Shown: positions 16,523 through 24,890 of the stretch, piece after piece | Layout: each line of letters opens with the position of its first letter | Position numbering within the stretch: the first letter of the stretch is position 1 | Notes under the pieces: generated by a model | Told to the model about the DNA's origin: nothing | The model's input: only the letters and a program-made list of their open reading frames with translations | Databases searched by the model: none | Position numbers and translations under genes: made by a program | Source: CAVTWS01 sp963738445 | Lineage (GTDB): Bacteria; Actinomycetota; Acidimicrobiia; Acidimicrobiales; SHLQ01 | Assembly: GCA_963738445.1 (NCBI GenBank) | Contig: CAVTWS010000011.1 | Span: 534,930 to 598,929, forward strand | Direction: 5' to 3' | DNA: 64,000 bases

Positions 16523-17821
16523 ATCGGGACCATCGCCGGGCTGGCTGCCGTCGTCGTGCTCATCGTGGCCAACGCCTTCTTCGTCGCCGCCGAGTTCGGA
16601 CTCATCGCGGTCGACCGCAGCCGCGTCAACGCCGAGGTGGATGCCGGAAGCACCTCGGCCGCCCGGGTCCGACGCCTCATCGAACACCTGTCGTTCCACC
16701 TCTCGGGGGCCCAGCTCGGGATCACCGTGGTGTCGTTGGTGCTCGGGTTCGTGGCCGAACCGGCCATCGCCGCCCTGATCGAGTCCCCGGTGGAGTCCCT
16801 CGTGGGGGAGGGTTCTTCACACGGTGTGTCCGTGGCCCTCGCGCTGAGCCTGGCCACCGTCTTGCACATGGTGCTCGGCGAGTTGGTGCCGAAGAACATC
16901 GCCATCGCCAAACCCGAGATGGTCACCCGCCTGCTGGCCCGGCCCGTGCACGCATGGGGCATCGTCGTGCGGCCGGTCGTCGTCGGCCTCAACGGTGTAT
17001 CGAACCGGATCGTGCGCCGGCTCGGCATCGAACCACGAGACGAGCTCGACCACGCCCGCTCGATGGAGGAGCTGGAACAGCTCATCGAGTCCGCCGGCGA
17101 GCACGGCACCCTCGATCGCAACGAGGTCGAGCTGCTGACCCGATCGATCCGCTTCGGTGACAAGACCGTCGCGGAGGCGCTCACCCCCCGGGTCGAGGTC
17201 GAGGCGTTGGCTTCGAGCGACACGCTGGCCGACCTCGTCGAGTTGTCCGTCCGAACCGGATTCTCCCGGTTCCCGGTCTATGGCGAGGACCTCGACGACG
17301 TCGTCGGCCTCGTCGAGGTGCGCGCCGTGTTGGCCTGCCCGGTCGGAGAGCGGTCGTCGACCCTCGTGACCTCGTCGATGACCGAGGTGATCGCCGTACC
17401 GGAGTCACGCGAGTTGACCGAGCTGTTCGGCGACCTGCGCCGCAGCGGACAGCACCTGGCGGTCGTCATCGACGAACACGGCGGCCTCGCCGGGATCGCG
17501 ACCCTGGAGGACCTGATCGAGGAGATCGTGGGCGAGATCAGCGACGAACACGACGCTCCGATCGAGCCCGCCGAGCTGACCCGGGCCGAGGGCCGGGGGG
17601 CCTGGCTTCTTCCCGGAAGCCTCCACATCGATGAGGTGGCCGATGCCTGCGGGCTGGAGCTGCCCGAGGGTGAGTACGAGACACTCGCCGGGTTCGTGCT
17701 CGCCCGGTTGGGTCGCATCCCCGAGCCCGGGGCGCTGTTCGATCACGACGGTTGGCGGATCGAAGTGGTCGCGATGGACCGGCTCCGGGTCGCGTCGGTT
17801 CGGGTGAGGGCACCCCGATGA
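16523..17821 (+). CDS. CNNM/HlyC-CorC family membrane protein with CBS pair (first of two)
   Basis: About 432 residues. Order: DUF21/CNNM membrane domain starting IGTIAGLAAVVVLIVANAFF and FHLSGAQLGITVVSLVLGF, with GELVPKNIAIAKPE; a CBS pair (VEALASSDTLADLVELSVRT; FPVYGEDLDDVVGLV; VIDEHGGLAGIATLEDLIEE); and a C-terminal CorC/HlyC domain (LLPGSLHIDEVADACGLELP). The family is linked to divalent cation (Mg/Co) efflux or homeostasis, often misnamed hemolysin. No ATG or GTG lies at the expected start; the next GTG cuts the first helix and the upstream GTG (16424) overlaps the divergent gene. ATC at 16523 fits the leaderless spacing. Stop overlaps the next ATG. Confidence 0.85.
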   Translation: MGTIAGLAAVVVLIVANAFFVAAEFGLIAVDRSRVNAEVDAGSTSAARVRRLIEHLSFHLSGAQLGITVVSLVLGFVAEPAIAALIESPVESLVGEGSSHGVSVALALSLATVLHMVLGELVPKNIAIAKPEMVTRLLARPVHAWGIVVRPVVVGLNGVSNRIVRRLGIEPRDELDHARSMEELEQLIESAGEHGTLDRNEVELLTRSIRFGDKTVAEALTPRVEVEALASSDTLADLVELSVRTGFSRFPVYGEDLDDVVGLVEVRAVLACPVGERSSTLVTSSMTEVIAVPESRELTELFGDLRRSGQHLAVVIDEHGGLAGIATLEDLIEEIVGEISDEHDAPIEPAELTRAEGRGAWLLPGSLHIDEVADACGLELPEGEYETLAGFVLARLGRIPEPGALFDHDGWRIEVVAMDRLRVASVRVRAPR

Positions 17822-18906
17822 TCCTCTCGTTCCTCATCATCGTGTTCCTGCTGGTGGCCAACGGCTGGTTCGTCGGCTCGGAGTTCGCCCTGGTCGCCAG
17901 CCGCCGCACCCGCTTGGAGGTGCTCGCCGCCGAAGGGAGCAAACGGGCCCGGGTTGCGCTCGAGGCGAAGGACGACGTGCGCCGGAACCTCGCCGGCGCC
18001 CAGCTGGGCGTCACGCTCGCGTCGCTCGTGCTCGGATTCGTCGCCGAGGCGACGGTCGCGACCCTGATAGCGGACGGTTTCGAGGCCGTGACCGGGTGGA
18101 GCGAGACGGTTCGCCACTCCGTGGCCTTCGCGATCGCACTGCTCCTGGTGATCTTCGTGCACATCGTGCTCGGCGAGATGGTGCCCAAGAACGTGGCCAT
18201 CGCCGGTCCGGAGCGGGCGTTGCTCGCGATGGCGCCGGTGAACCGGGTCATCTTCGTCGCCGCCCGCCCGCTGATCGCCGTCGTGACCTGGCTCGGGAAC
18301 GGTGCCGTGCGCCTGGTCGGCTTGCGCCCGACCGACGAGGCGGCGACCGCCCACACCGCCCAGGAGCTCACCTCGATTCTGGAGGAGTCGCACCAGGAGG
18401 GTCAGATCGACGAGTACGAGCGAGCCCTCCTCAGCGGCGCCCTGGGTTTTGGCGCCCGCGCGGTCGGATCGGTGATGGTGCCGAGGAACGTCGTGTCGTC
18501 GGTCCCCCGGCGGTCGTCGATCGAGGTGATCGAGCGGGAGGTCGCACGCACGGGCCATTCCCGGTTGCCGGTCGTCGGTCCGGGCGGCCTCGACGACATC
18601 CTCGGCTTCGTCCATGCCAAGGACCTGCTCCGCCTGCCGGTCGAGGCTCGCTCGGATCCCCTTCCGCTCGAACTGGTGCGTCGCATGCTGGTCGTCCGGG
18701 CCGACGAGTCGCTCGAGCAGGTGCTGTTCGCCATGAAACGGCTGCGGATCCATCTCGCAGTGGTCCAGGACTCGACCTCGCGCACCGCCGGCATCGTGAC
18801 CCTGGAGGACCTCCTGCAGGTGCTCGTCCGTCAGTTGTTCGACGCCACCGACGGCTCGGCATCGAGGGTCGATCCGGCCGGGCGACCCGCAATTCCCCGT
18901 CACTGA
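17818..18906 (+). CDS. CNNM/HlyC-CorC family membrane protein with CBS pair (second of two)
   Basis: A 362-residue paralogue of the preceding gene, joined by an ATGA overlap, so translationally coupled. It opens MILSFLIIVFLLVANGWFVG and has RNLAGAQLGVTLASLVLGF, VHIVLGEMVPKNVAIAGPE and a CBS pair (RSSIEVIEREVARTGHSRLP; LRIHLAVVQDSTSRTAGIV; TLEDLLQVLVRQLFD). It ends there: the C-terminal CorC/HlyC domain present in its partner is missing. Such tandem pairs, one long and one short, are common in actinobacteria and probably act together in the membrane on divalent cation balance. Confidence 0.88.
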   Translation: MILSFLIIVFLLVANGWFVGSEFALVASRRTRLEVLAAEGSKRARVALEAKDDVRRNLAGAQLGVTLASLVLGFVAEATVATLIADGFEAVTGWSETVRHSVAFAIALLLVIFVHIVLGEMVPKNVAIAGPERALLAMAPVNRVIFVAARPLIAVVTWLGNGAVRLVGLRPTDEAATAHTAQELTSILEESHQEGQIDEYERALLSGALGFGARAVGSVMVPRNVVSSVPRRSSIEVIEREVARTGHSRLPVVGPGGLDDILGFVHAKDLLRLPVEARSDPLPLELVRRMLVVRADESLEQVLFAMKRLRIHLAVVQDSTSRTAGIVTLEDLLQVLVRQLFDATDGSASRVDPAGRPAIPRH

Positions 18907-18945
18907 ACTGCAACATTCGGATGCCATGCGGTACCCTGCCACCTG

Positions 18946-20142
18946 GTGCGGAGACTGCTCGGGTCCCTCGTTTTCATCCTCGTGGCTGCCACGACCCTTC
19001 CGGCCGTCGCGGACGACATCGAGTCGGCGCGGGACCGGATCTTTGCGATCGAGACGTTGATCGAGGATGCACAGGCCCGAGCCAACCTGGCCTCCGAGCT
19101 CTTCTGGGCCGCCGAGAGCGACCTCGAGCAGCTCGAGGTGGACATGGCCGACCTCCAGTCCCAGATCGACCAGAGCGAGCTCGAGCTCGAGGAACTGTCC
19201 GGCGCGGTCCGATCCTTCGCGGTCGAGCGCTACACCGGCGAAACCCTGACCCCCGATCTCATCGAGCAGGATGACATCAACGAGTACTCGGTGATGTCCT
19301 ACCTCGCCCGCGACCTTCAACTCGACACCGTCGACGTGGTCGATGCGTACCGGTTGGTGCAGGCCAACCTCGATTCGGCCACCGAGGAGATGGAGACCCA
19401 GGTCGCCGAGCAGGAGCGCCTCATCGGGGAGATCGAAAGCGCCCGCGCCACGATCGATGCCGAGCTCGTGACCATGAACGAGGAGCTCGCCAACCAGCAG
19501 GCCATCCTCGATGCTCTGGAGGAGGAGGAGCGGCGCCGGATCGAAGCCGAACGGGCCGCTCGCCGACGAGAGGCCGCCGCCGCCGAGGCCGCCCGGGCCG
19601 CCGCCGAGGCTGCGGCGCGAGCCACCTCGACCACCGCGACTCCGTCGACCGCCGCGCCGGCCCCCACCGTCCCCGGAGCGACGACCATCCCGGGCGCACC
19701 CACCACCACCGTGGCGTCGGCCCCGGCGACCACCGTGCCTTCGGGACCCATCGCCACCGGATCGTGGGTCTGTCCCGTGCAGGGCGCGGTGAGCTTCAGC
19801 GACACCTACGGTCAGGCGCGCTCGGGCGGCCGCCGCCACCAGGGGGTCGACATGATGGCGGCCAGCGGCACGCCCGTCGTGGCTCCGGTGAGCGGCACGG
19901 TCACCCAACGTGACAACTCGCTGGGCGGCCTGTCCTTCCACCTCGAAGGATCCGACGGCAACTACTACTACGGCACGCACCTTGCGTCGTACGGCAACTC
20001 GGGCTCCGTGCAGGCGGGCACCGTGATCGGTTATGTCGGGTCGACCGGCAACGCCACCACGCCGCACCTGCACTTCGAGATTCATCAGGGCGGCCGCGGC
20101 AACCCGATCAACCCCACGCCCACCGTCGCCCAGTTCTGCTGA
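18946..20142 (+). CDS. Secreted M23-family murein endopeptidase (EnvC/NlpD-like)
   Basis: A 398-residue exported protein: signal peptide (residues 1-22, ends PAVADD), a long coiled coil (about 23-225, with ESDLEQLEVDMADLQSQIDQ and NEELANQQAILDALEEEERR), a Thr/Pro/Ala-rich linker (about 230-265), then a LytM/M23 domain. The zinc ligands are HQGVDMMA (H and D) and HLHFEIHQG (H-x-H), with GTHLASYG between. This is a full active site, so it may cut peptidoglycan peptides itself rather than only activate amidases. The GTG start at 18946 lies eight bases after TACCCT (18932-18937), suggesting a leaderless transcript. Confidence 0.9.
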   Translation: MRRLLGSLVFILVAATTLPAVADDIESARDRIFAIETLIEDAQARANLASELFWAAESDLEQLEVDMADLQSQIDQSELELEELSGAVRSFAVERYTGETLTPDLIEQDDINEYSVMSYLARDLQLDTVDVVDAYRLVQANLDSATEEMETQVAEQERLIGEIESARATIDAELVTMNEELANQQAILDALEEEERRRIEAERAARRREAAAAEAARAAAEAAARATSTTATPSTAAPAPTVPGATTIPGAPTTTVASAPATTVPSGPIATGSWVCPVQGAVSFSDTYGQARSGGRRHQGVDMMAASGTPVVAPVSGTVTQRDNSLGGLSFHLEGSDGNYYYGTHLASYGNSGSVQAGTVIGYVGSTGNATTPHLHFEIHQGGRGNPINPTPTVAQFC

Positions 20143-20163
20143 CCCCGCCTATCGGCGCAGCCT

Positions 20164-20994
20164 CTAACCGGGGAACGGCGGCGAGTCGATCCGGTTCAGC
20201 ACGTGTCGGGCCAGCGATGAATCCAGCGAGCAGTTGCGTGGGCGCGGGCCGCGTGATTCGTCGATGTCGCCCCCACGGAGAAGGTCCGGGTCGATGCCCA
20301 TCGACAGGGCGAGGCGCCGGGCGAAGGCGAGTCGGTTCATCGGCTCGTCACCGGCCAGGTGCCAGAGGCCGACGGCGCGTCGGGTGAGCGACAGGTCGAG
20401 CAGCCCGGCGGCCAGCTCGCCGACCCGGACCGGCGAACGGAGCTCGTTCACGAAGAAGGCGATGTCGGCGCCCTCGGCCGCCCACGTCACGAGAGTCTCC
20501 TGCGGGCCCGGTTCGACCCCGCCGTAGAGCAGCGAGGTGCGGACCACCAATGCGTCAGCGTCGGTCGTCATGACCGCCCGCTCGCTGTCGAGCTTGACCT
20601 GCCCGTACTCCAAAATCGGTCGCGGCGGGTCGCTCTCGACGTACGGCCGGGGGCTGGTGCCATCGAACACCAGGTCCGTCGACAGGTGCACGAACCGGCT
20701 GCCGATCCGCCGCGCCGCCCGGGCCATCGCTGCGGGGGCGAGGCCGGTGGTGGTGACGAGATCCGGGCCGGAGATCACGTAGGCCGCGTTGATGATCGCC
20801 CGAGGTCGGTGCCGGTCGATCACCCGCGCCACGTCGTCGTGGTCGCGCACGTCCAACGTCTCCCACTCCACACCCCTCTCGACGGGCGTGGAGGTGTGCC
20901 GGGTGGCCACGACGGTCAGGTGCCGGCTGGAGGCCTCCCGGACGACCGCCCGTCCCAGGTATCCGGCGCCGCCGATGACGACCAGATCGACCAC
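20164..20994 (-). CDS. RmlD-like sugar nucleotide reductase (dTDP-4-dehydrorhamnose reductase family)
   Basis: A 276-residue extended SDR. Rossmann motif VVIGGAGYLGRAVVREA at the N-terminus, IINAAYVISGPD, HLSTDLVFDGTSPRPYVESD (typical of RmlD), and catalytic EYGQVKLDSE (YxxxK). The family reduces dTDP-4-keto-L-rhamnose to dTDP-rhamnose; relatives act on other 4-keto sugars or in methionine adenosyltransferase regulation. No other rhamnose genes lie nearby, so the substrate is open. GTG start 20994 is 18 bases after the fabI stop, so the two are probably co-transcribed. Confidence 0.78.
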   Translation of the reverse strand: MVDLVVIGGAGYLGRAVVREASSRHLTVVATRHTSTPVERGVEWETLDVRDHDDVARVIDRHRPRAIINAAYVISGPDLVTTTGLAPAAMARAARRIGSRFVHLSTDLVFDGTSPRPYVESDPPRPILEYGQVKLDSERAVMTTDADALVVRTSLLYGGVEPGPQETLVTWAAEGADIAFFVNELRSPVRVGELAAGLLDLSLTRRAVGLWHLAGDEPMNRLAFARRLALSMGIDPDLLRGGDIDESRGPRPRNCSLDSSLARHVLNRIDSPPFPG

Positions 20995-21012
20995 GGGTGA
21001 TCGACGTCCGGG

Positions 21013-21780
21013 TCAGACGCCGATGGCGTGGAAACCGCCATCGACGTGCACCATCTCGCCCGTCGTCTGCGGGAACCAGTCCGACAGCAGGGCGACACAC
21101 GCCTTGGCGACCGCCGAGCTGTCGTGAACGCTCCAGCCGAGCGGCGCCTTCGCCTCCCAGGCGTCCTCGAAGGCGGCGAACCCGGGGATGGACTTGGCGG
21201 CCAGGGTGCGAATCGGACCGGCGGCGACGAGGTTGCAGCGGATCTGCTGCGGTCCGAGCGCTCGAGCCAGGTACCGGTTCGTGGACTCCAGTGCCGCTTT
21301 GGCCACGCCCATCCAGTTGTACGCCGGCCACGCCACCGTGTTGTCGAAGTCGAGCCCGACGAGCGACCCGCCCGAGGTCATGAGCGGGGTCACGGCGTCC
21401 GCCAGCACCTTCAGGCTGTAGGCGGAGATCTCCAGGGCGACCTTGACGTCGTCCCACGGCGCGCCCATGAAGTCCTCGCCCAGGCAGGACTCCGGCGCGA
21501 AGCCGATGGCGTGGAGCGCCCCGTCGACGCGACCCCAGCGGGTCGCCAGCGCGTCACGAACCTGGCCGGCGTGATCGGGTTGGGTGACGTCGAACTCGAG
21601 GACCGTGGGGGAGCCCGGCAGCTTGCGGGCGGTCCGCTCCGTCAGGCGCAGCCCGCGCCCGGCGCCGGTGAGCACCACATCGGCGCCTTCGGTGATGGCG
21701 AGCTCGGCGACGCCGTAGGCCAGCGAGGCGTCCGTCAGCACGCCGGTGATGAGGATGCGCTTGCCCTCGAGAAGACCCAC
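21013..21780 (-). CDS. fabI: Enoyl-[acyl-carrier-protein] reductase (NADH), FabI/InhA type
   Basis: A 255-residue FabI. Seen: MGLLEGKRILITGVLTDASL with the FabI-type GVLTDxSLAYGVA cofactor loop, VDGALHAIGFAPESCLGEDF, the catalytic AYNWMGVAKAALES (Tyr-x6-Lys), GPIRTLAAKSIPGF (substrate loop) and MVHVDGGFHAIGV at the end. It performs the last reduction in each round of fatty acid elongation in the cytosol and is the triclosan/isoniazid target class. RBS AAGGAG precedes the GTG start at 21780. Lies upstream of the RmlD-like gene. Confidence 0.93.
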   Translation of the reverse strand: MGLLEGKRILITGVLTDASLAYGVAELAITEGADVVLTGAGRGLRLTERTARKLPGSPTVLEFDVTQPDHAGQVRDALATRWGRVDGALHAIGFAPESCLGEDFMGAPWDDVKVALEISAYSLKVLADAVTPLMTSGGSLVGLDFDNTVAWPAYNWMGVAKAALESTNRYLARALGPQQIRCNLVAAGPIRTLAAKSIPGFAAFEDAWEAKAPLGWSVHDSSAVAKACVALLSDWFPQTTGEMVHVDGGFHAIGV

Positions 21781-21925
21781 GTCGGCTCCTTGGCTCCAGC
21801 CGGGTCGACGTATCGGCCCCCGCTCAGTCGAATCGGCAGCCGGAGCTGCGTCGGCGGGTCAGGATAGCCGCCAGGGCAGGAACGGCGAGGCCACGCCAAC
21901 CCTGCTCGCGCTCGCCGGACGCGAG

Positions 21926-21931
21926 TAGGGT
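21926..21931 (+). promoter_or_regulatory. Leaderless -10 box TAGGGT before the F420 reductase gene
   Basis: TAGGGT, seven bases, then ATG at 21939. No ribosome site is present, as expected for a leaderless message. Confidence 0.45.
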
Positions 21932-21938
21932 CCCGCCG

Positions 21939-22595
21939 ATGAAGATCGGGTTGATCGGGGCGACAGGGCCCGCAGGATCGGCGTTGTCGGTGCGGCTGGC
22001 GTCCGTCGGCCACGAGGTGCTCGTGGGGTCCCGATCCAGGTACCGCTCCCAGGAGATCTGCGACGCCCTGCGAGACCGGTGGCCGGACCGGGATCTTTCC
22101 CTGTCCGCGGCGGACAACGTGGAGGCGGCCGCCGCCGATGTCGTCGTCATCGCCACGCCGTGGGATGCCGCGGCGGGAACCGCCGTCGCCCTCGCCGATC
22201 ATCTCCACGGCAAGGTCGTGATCTGCATGTCGAACGCCCTGCAGAAGGTCGGCCACGAGTTCCTTCCCCTGGTGCCGCCGCGTGGGTCGGTGTCGGCCAG
22301 CGTCCAGGCCGCCGTCCGAGATGCGTATGTCGCGGCGGCGTTCCACCACGTGCCGGCGCGGGAGTTGGGCGACCTCGACACCGTGCCGGAGAGCGACATC
22401 CTCGTGTGCTCCGATCACCCGAAGGCGACCAAGGTGGCGATGGACATCGTGAACGGGATCCCGGGGCTGCGGGCCCTCGATGCCGGTGAGCTCTCGAACG
22501 CCACGGCGATCGAGGCCTTCACCGCGGTCCTGCTGCAACTGAACGTCCGATACAAGACCCGGGCCGCCATCCGGTTCACCGGCATCGACCTCTGA
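21939..22595 (+). CDS. npdG: NADPH-dependent F420 reductase
   Basis: A 218-residue protein. It starts MKIGLIGATGPAGSALSVRL with the NADP-binding GxxGxxG, then VGSRSRYRSQEI (the SR-type NADPH phosphate contact), DVVVIATPWDAA, KVVICMSNALQK and AFHHVPARELGD, as in Fno/NpdG enzymes that move hydride between NADPH and coenzyme F420. It would supply or drain F420H2 for enzymes such as the LLM oxidoreductase at 0.5 kb. Divergent from fabI with a short gap holding the -10 box. Confidence 0.88.
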   Translation: MKIGLIGATGPAGSALSVRLASVGHEVLVGSRSRYRSQEICDALRDRWPDRDLSLSAADNVEAAAADVVVIATPWDAAAGTAVALADHLHGKVVICMSNALQKVGHEFLPLVPPRGSVSASVQAAVRDAYVAAAFHHVPARELGDLDTVPESDILVCSDHPKATKVAMDIVNGIPGLRALDAGELSNATAIEAFTAVLLQLNVRYKTRAAIRFTGIDL

Positions 22596-22653
22596 CCGGG
22601 GGCTGCCGTGGCGCCGGAACCGATGAGGTTGTACGACTCGGCGCCGGCGCGCC

Positions 22654-23802
22654 GTGATGCCGCTCGAAATCGGCGAGTCCGTCACGTTGTACGTCTGCGG
22701 GCTCACGCCGTACGACGCCACCCACGTCGGCCACGCCGCCACCTACGTCACGTTCGACCTGCTCAAGCGACGCCTGCTCGATCGGGGCCACACGGTCCGT
22801 TGCGTCCGCAACATCACCGACGTCGACGACGACCTCCTCGGCCGGGCGGCCACGCTGGGCGTCCACTACCTCGACCTGGCGACCGAGCAGTTGCGGCGCT
22901 TTCACGACGACCTCTCCGCCCTCAACGTCATGCCGATGTGCGCCGAGCCTCGGGCGACCGGCGTGATCCCCGACATCCGGGGCTTCATCCACCACGTCCT
23001 GGATGCCGGTCACGCCTACCGGGTCGGCGGGACGGTCTACTTCGACGTGAGCACCTTCGAGGGCTTCGGCGAGATCAGCGGCCTCCCCGAAGCCGAGATG
23101 ATCCGGCTTGCCGCCGAGCGGGGCGGCAACCCGACGGATCCCTCGCGCCGTCACCCGCTCGATTTCGTGTTGTGGCAACCCTCGGGTCCCGGCGAACCGG
23201 CATGGGATTCGCCCTGGGGCGCCGGCCGGCCGGGGTGGCACATCCAGTGCTCCGCGCTGGCCATGCGCGAGCTCGGGGTCACGGTCGACATCCACGGTGG
23301 GGGACGCGATCTCCTGTTCCCGCACCACGAATGTGAACGGGCGCAATCCGAGAGCGTGACCGGCGTGACCTTCGTGCGGCACTGGATGCACCAGGGGTTG
23401 GTGCGGCTCGACGGCGAGAAGATGTCGAAGTCGTTGGGGAACCTCGTCTTCGTCGACGACCTGTGTCAGCGGTTCGGCCCGGCGGCGGTGCGGGTGGCGC
23501 TGCTCGGGCAGACGTACCGTGACGACTGGGACTGGGACGATCGACTGGCGGCCGAGGCCGCCACGAGGATCGAGCGCTGGGGTGGGCCGTCGGGCCGGCC
23601 GGCACCAGGAGGGACGGCGCCGGTTCCGGGGAGCGACGCCGTCCTGGATGCCGTGCGATGGGCGCTCGACGATGACCTCGACGCGCCCGCGGCCCTCCGG
23701 GTCGTCGACGAAGCCGCGGCGACCGGGGCGTCCATCGATGCTGCGCTCGGTCTGCTCGGTGTCGACCTCGACCGGGCCGTCACCGCTCAGCCGCGCTCAT
23801 AG
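22654..23802 (+). CDS. mshC: L-cysteine:1D-myo-inositol-2-amino-deoxyglucopyranoside ligase (MshC) / CysRS paralogue
   Basis: A 382-residue class I synthetase-like protein without the C-terminal tRNA-binding domain of CysRS. The nucleotide motif is CGLTPYDATHVGHAATYVTF, where TPYDATH is typical of MshC rather than the CGPTVYDYSH of CysRS; then GWHIQCSALAMRELG, GGGRDLLFPHHECERAQS and KMSKSLGNL. MshC ligates cysteine to glucosaminyl-inositol in mycothiol synthesis. A likely missing N-terminus (MRLYDSAPAR, from ATG 22623) sits just upstream in another frame, so one base may have been lost or gained near 22650. The alternative is a short CysRS paralogue. Confidence 0.75.
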   Translation: MMPLEIGESVTLYVCGLTPYDATHVGHAATYVTFDLLKRRLLDRGHTVRCVRNITDVDDDLLGRAATLGVHYLDLATEQLRRFHDDLSALNVMPMCAEPRATGVIPDIRGFIHHVLDAGHAYRVGGTVYFDVSTFEGFGEISGLPEAEMIRLAAERGGNPTDPSRRHPLDFVLWQPSGPGEPAWDSPWGAGRPGWHIQCSALAMRELGVTVDIHGGGRDLLFPHHECERAQSESVTGVTFVRHWMHQGLVRLDGEKMSKSLGNLVFVDDLCQRFGPAAVRVALLGQTYRDDWDWDDRLAAEAATRIERWGGPSGRPAPGGTAPVPGSDAVLDAVRWALDDDLDAPAALRVVDEAAATGASIDAALGLLGVDLDRAVTAQPRS

Positions 23803-23855
23803 CGACCGCGCCGACAGGCGGCCGCGGCCCGAGCGGCCCTCTCCGCCCGCGCTCG

Positions 23856-23861
23856 TAGACT
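23856..23861 (+). promoter_or_regulatory. Leaderless -10 box TAGACT before the 23868 gene
   Basis: TAGACT, six bases (CGGCGG), then GTG at 23868; it would drive the small helical protein and the ANTAR regulator as an operon. Confidence 0.4.
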
Positions 23862-23867
23862 CGGCGG

Positions 23868-24155
23868 GTGCGATTCCTCGTCGAGCGACGTCTGCGGTCG
23901 GTGTCAACGCGGTTGCGTCGCCTGCGCGACGACCTCGCGGTCACCGAGGAACAACTCGTCCAGATGAGCGACGACGCCGACGACGCCCGCCTTCGGGCGA
24001 TCGTGTCCGACGACCTTTCCGCCGGGCCGGAGGGCCGAGATGCGGGGCGCCATGCCGATGCGCTCCGACGTCATCGTGACGATGTCGCCGCCGAGATTCT
24101 CCGTCTCGAGCTCCGCCAAGACGAGTTGCTCGACGAGTTGGGTTCCGGCTCGTGA
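23868..24155 (+). CDS. Small helical protein of unknown function upstream of pdtaR
   Basis: 95 residues, nearly all charged helix: RRLRSVSTRLRRLRDDLAVT near the start and HRDDVAAEILRLELRQDELL near the end, so probably a two-helix coiled coil. No membrane segment or known motif. Its stop overlaps the GTG of the next gene (GTGA at 24152-24155), so it is translationally coupled to the ANTAR regulator. Function not known. Confidence 0.6.
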   Translation: MRFLVERRLRSVSTRLRRLRDDLAVTEEQLVQMSDDADDARLRAIVSDDLSAGPEGRDAGRHADALRRHRDDVAAEILRLELRQDELLDELGSGS

Positions 24156-24745
24156 CGCCGACCCGTGTGTTGATCGCCGAAGACGAAGCGATCATCCGGC
24201 TCGACCTCAAGGAGACCCTCGTCGCCGAGGGGTACGACGTCGTCGCTGACACCGGGCGCGGTGACGACGCTGTCGATCTGGTGGAGCGGCTGGCGCCTGA
24301 CGTGGCCATCCTGGACATCAAGATGCCGGGCCTCGACGGCCTCGCGGCCGCCCGTCGCATCGTCGAGCTCGGCACGACCGCCGTCCTGGTGTTGACCGCG
24401 TTCAGCCAACGAGAGCTCGTGGCCGGCGCCGGCGACGCCGGAGCGTTGGCCTACCTGGTCAAGCCGTTCCAGCGCCACGATCTGGTGCCGGCCATCGAGA
24501 TCGCGCTGGCCCGCCACCGTGAGCAGCTCCAGTCCCGGTCCGACCTGGCCCGACTCAGCGGGCAGCTCGCGGCCCGGAAGGTGATCGATCGGGCCAAGGG
24601 TCGTCTGATGGATGAGCGGGGCCTGAGCGAAGCCGATGCGTTCGGCGCGCTGCAACGCACCGCCATGGCCACCCGCCGGTCGATGGCCGAGGTTGCTGCG
24701 CGGGTCGTCGAGACCGGCGAGCTCCCGGACTCCACCTCGACCTGA
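24152..24745 (+). CDS. pdtaR: Response regulator with RNA-binding ANTAR domain (PdtaR type)
   Basis: A 197-residue receiver-ANTAR protein. Receiver: VLIAEDEAIIRLDLKETL (acidic pair), phospho-acceptor in DVAILDIKMPGLDG (about residue 55), VLTAFS and LVKPFQRHD. ANTAR: ARKVIDRAKGRLMDERGLSE and GALQRTAMATRRSMAEVA (about 130-190). PdtaR-like regulators are phosphorylated by a PdtaS kinase and act by antitermination on nascent RNA. No kinase is adjacent. In mycobacteria this gene also sits just upstream of polA, which matches the order here. Confidence 0.9.
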   Translation: MTPTRVLIAEDEAIIRLDLKETLVAEGYDVVADTGRGDDAVDLVERLAPDVAILDIKMPGLDGLAAARRIVELGTTAVLVLTAFSQRELVAGAGDAGALAYLVKPFQRHDLVPAIEIALARHREQLQSRSDLARLSGQLAARKVIDRAKGRLMDERGLSEADAFGALQRTAMATRRSMAEVAARVVETGELPDSTST

Positions 24746-24868
24746 GTTGCGCCGCCGCACGACGAGCGGAGCAAGTCAGAAGGCGGCACGGCGCGAGCGC
24801 AGCGAGTCAGAAGGCGGCTGAGAGGTTGCGCCGCCGCACGGCGCGAGCGGAGCGAGTCAGAAGGCGGC
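24746..24868 (+). repeat. Three imperfect direct repeats between pdtaR and polA
   Basis: Units at 24746-24787, 24788-24818 and 24825-24868 share the core GAGCGNAGCNAGTCAGAAGG followed by CGGC; units 1 and 3 also share the leading GTTGCGCCGCCGCAC. They fill the whole gap between the pdtaR stop and the polA promoter. No strong hairpin is seen inside a unit. Confidence 0.75.
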
Positions 24869-24878
24869 TAGGAGGTTC

Positions 24879-24884
24879 TAGTGT
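24879..24884 (+). promoter_or_regulatory. Leaderless -10 box TAGTGT before polA
   Basis: TAGTGT, six bases (CGACGT), then GTG at 24891. No ribosome site precedes the start codon at a useful distance. Confidence 0.45.
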
Positions 24885-24890
24885 CGACGT

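Noticed and set aside
17743..20085. 780-residue minus-strand open frame opposite the CNNM and M23 genes
   Set aside because: Antisense shadow in GC-rich DNA: Arg/Gly/His-rich with no motif, while the plus strand has full conserved proteins.
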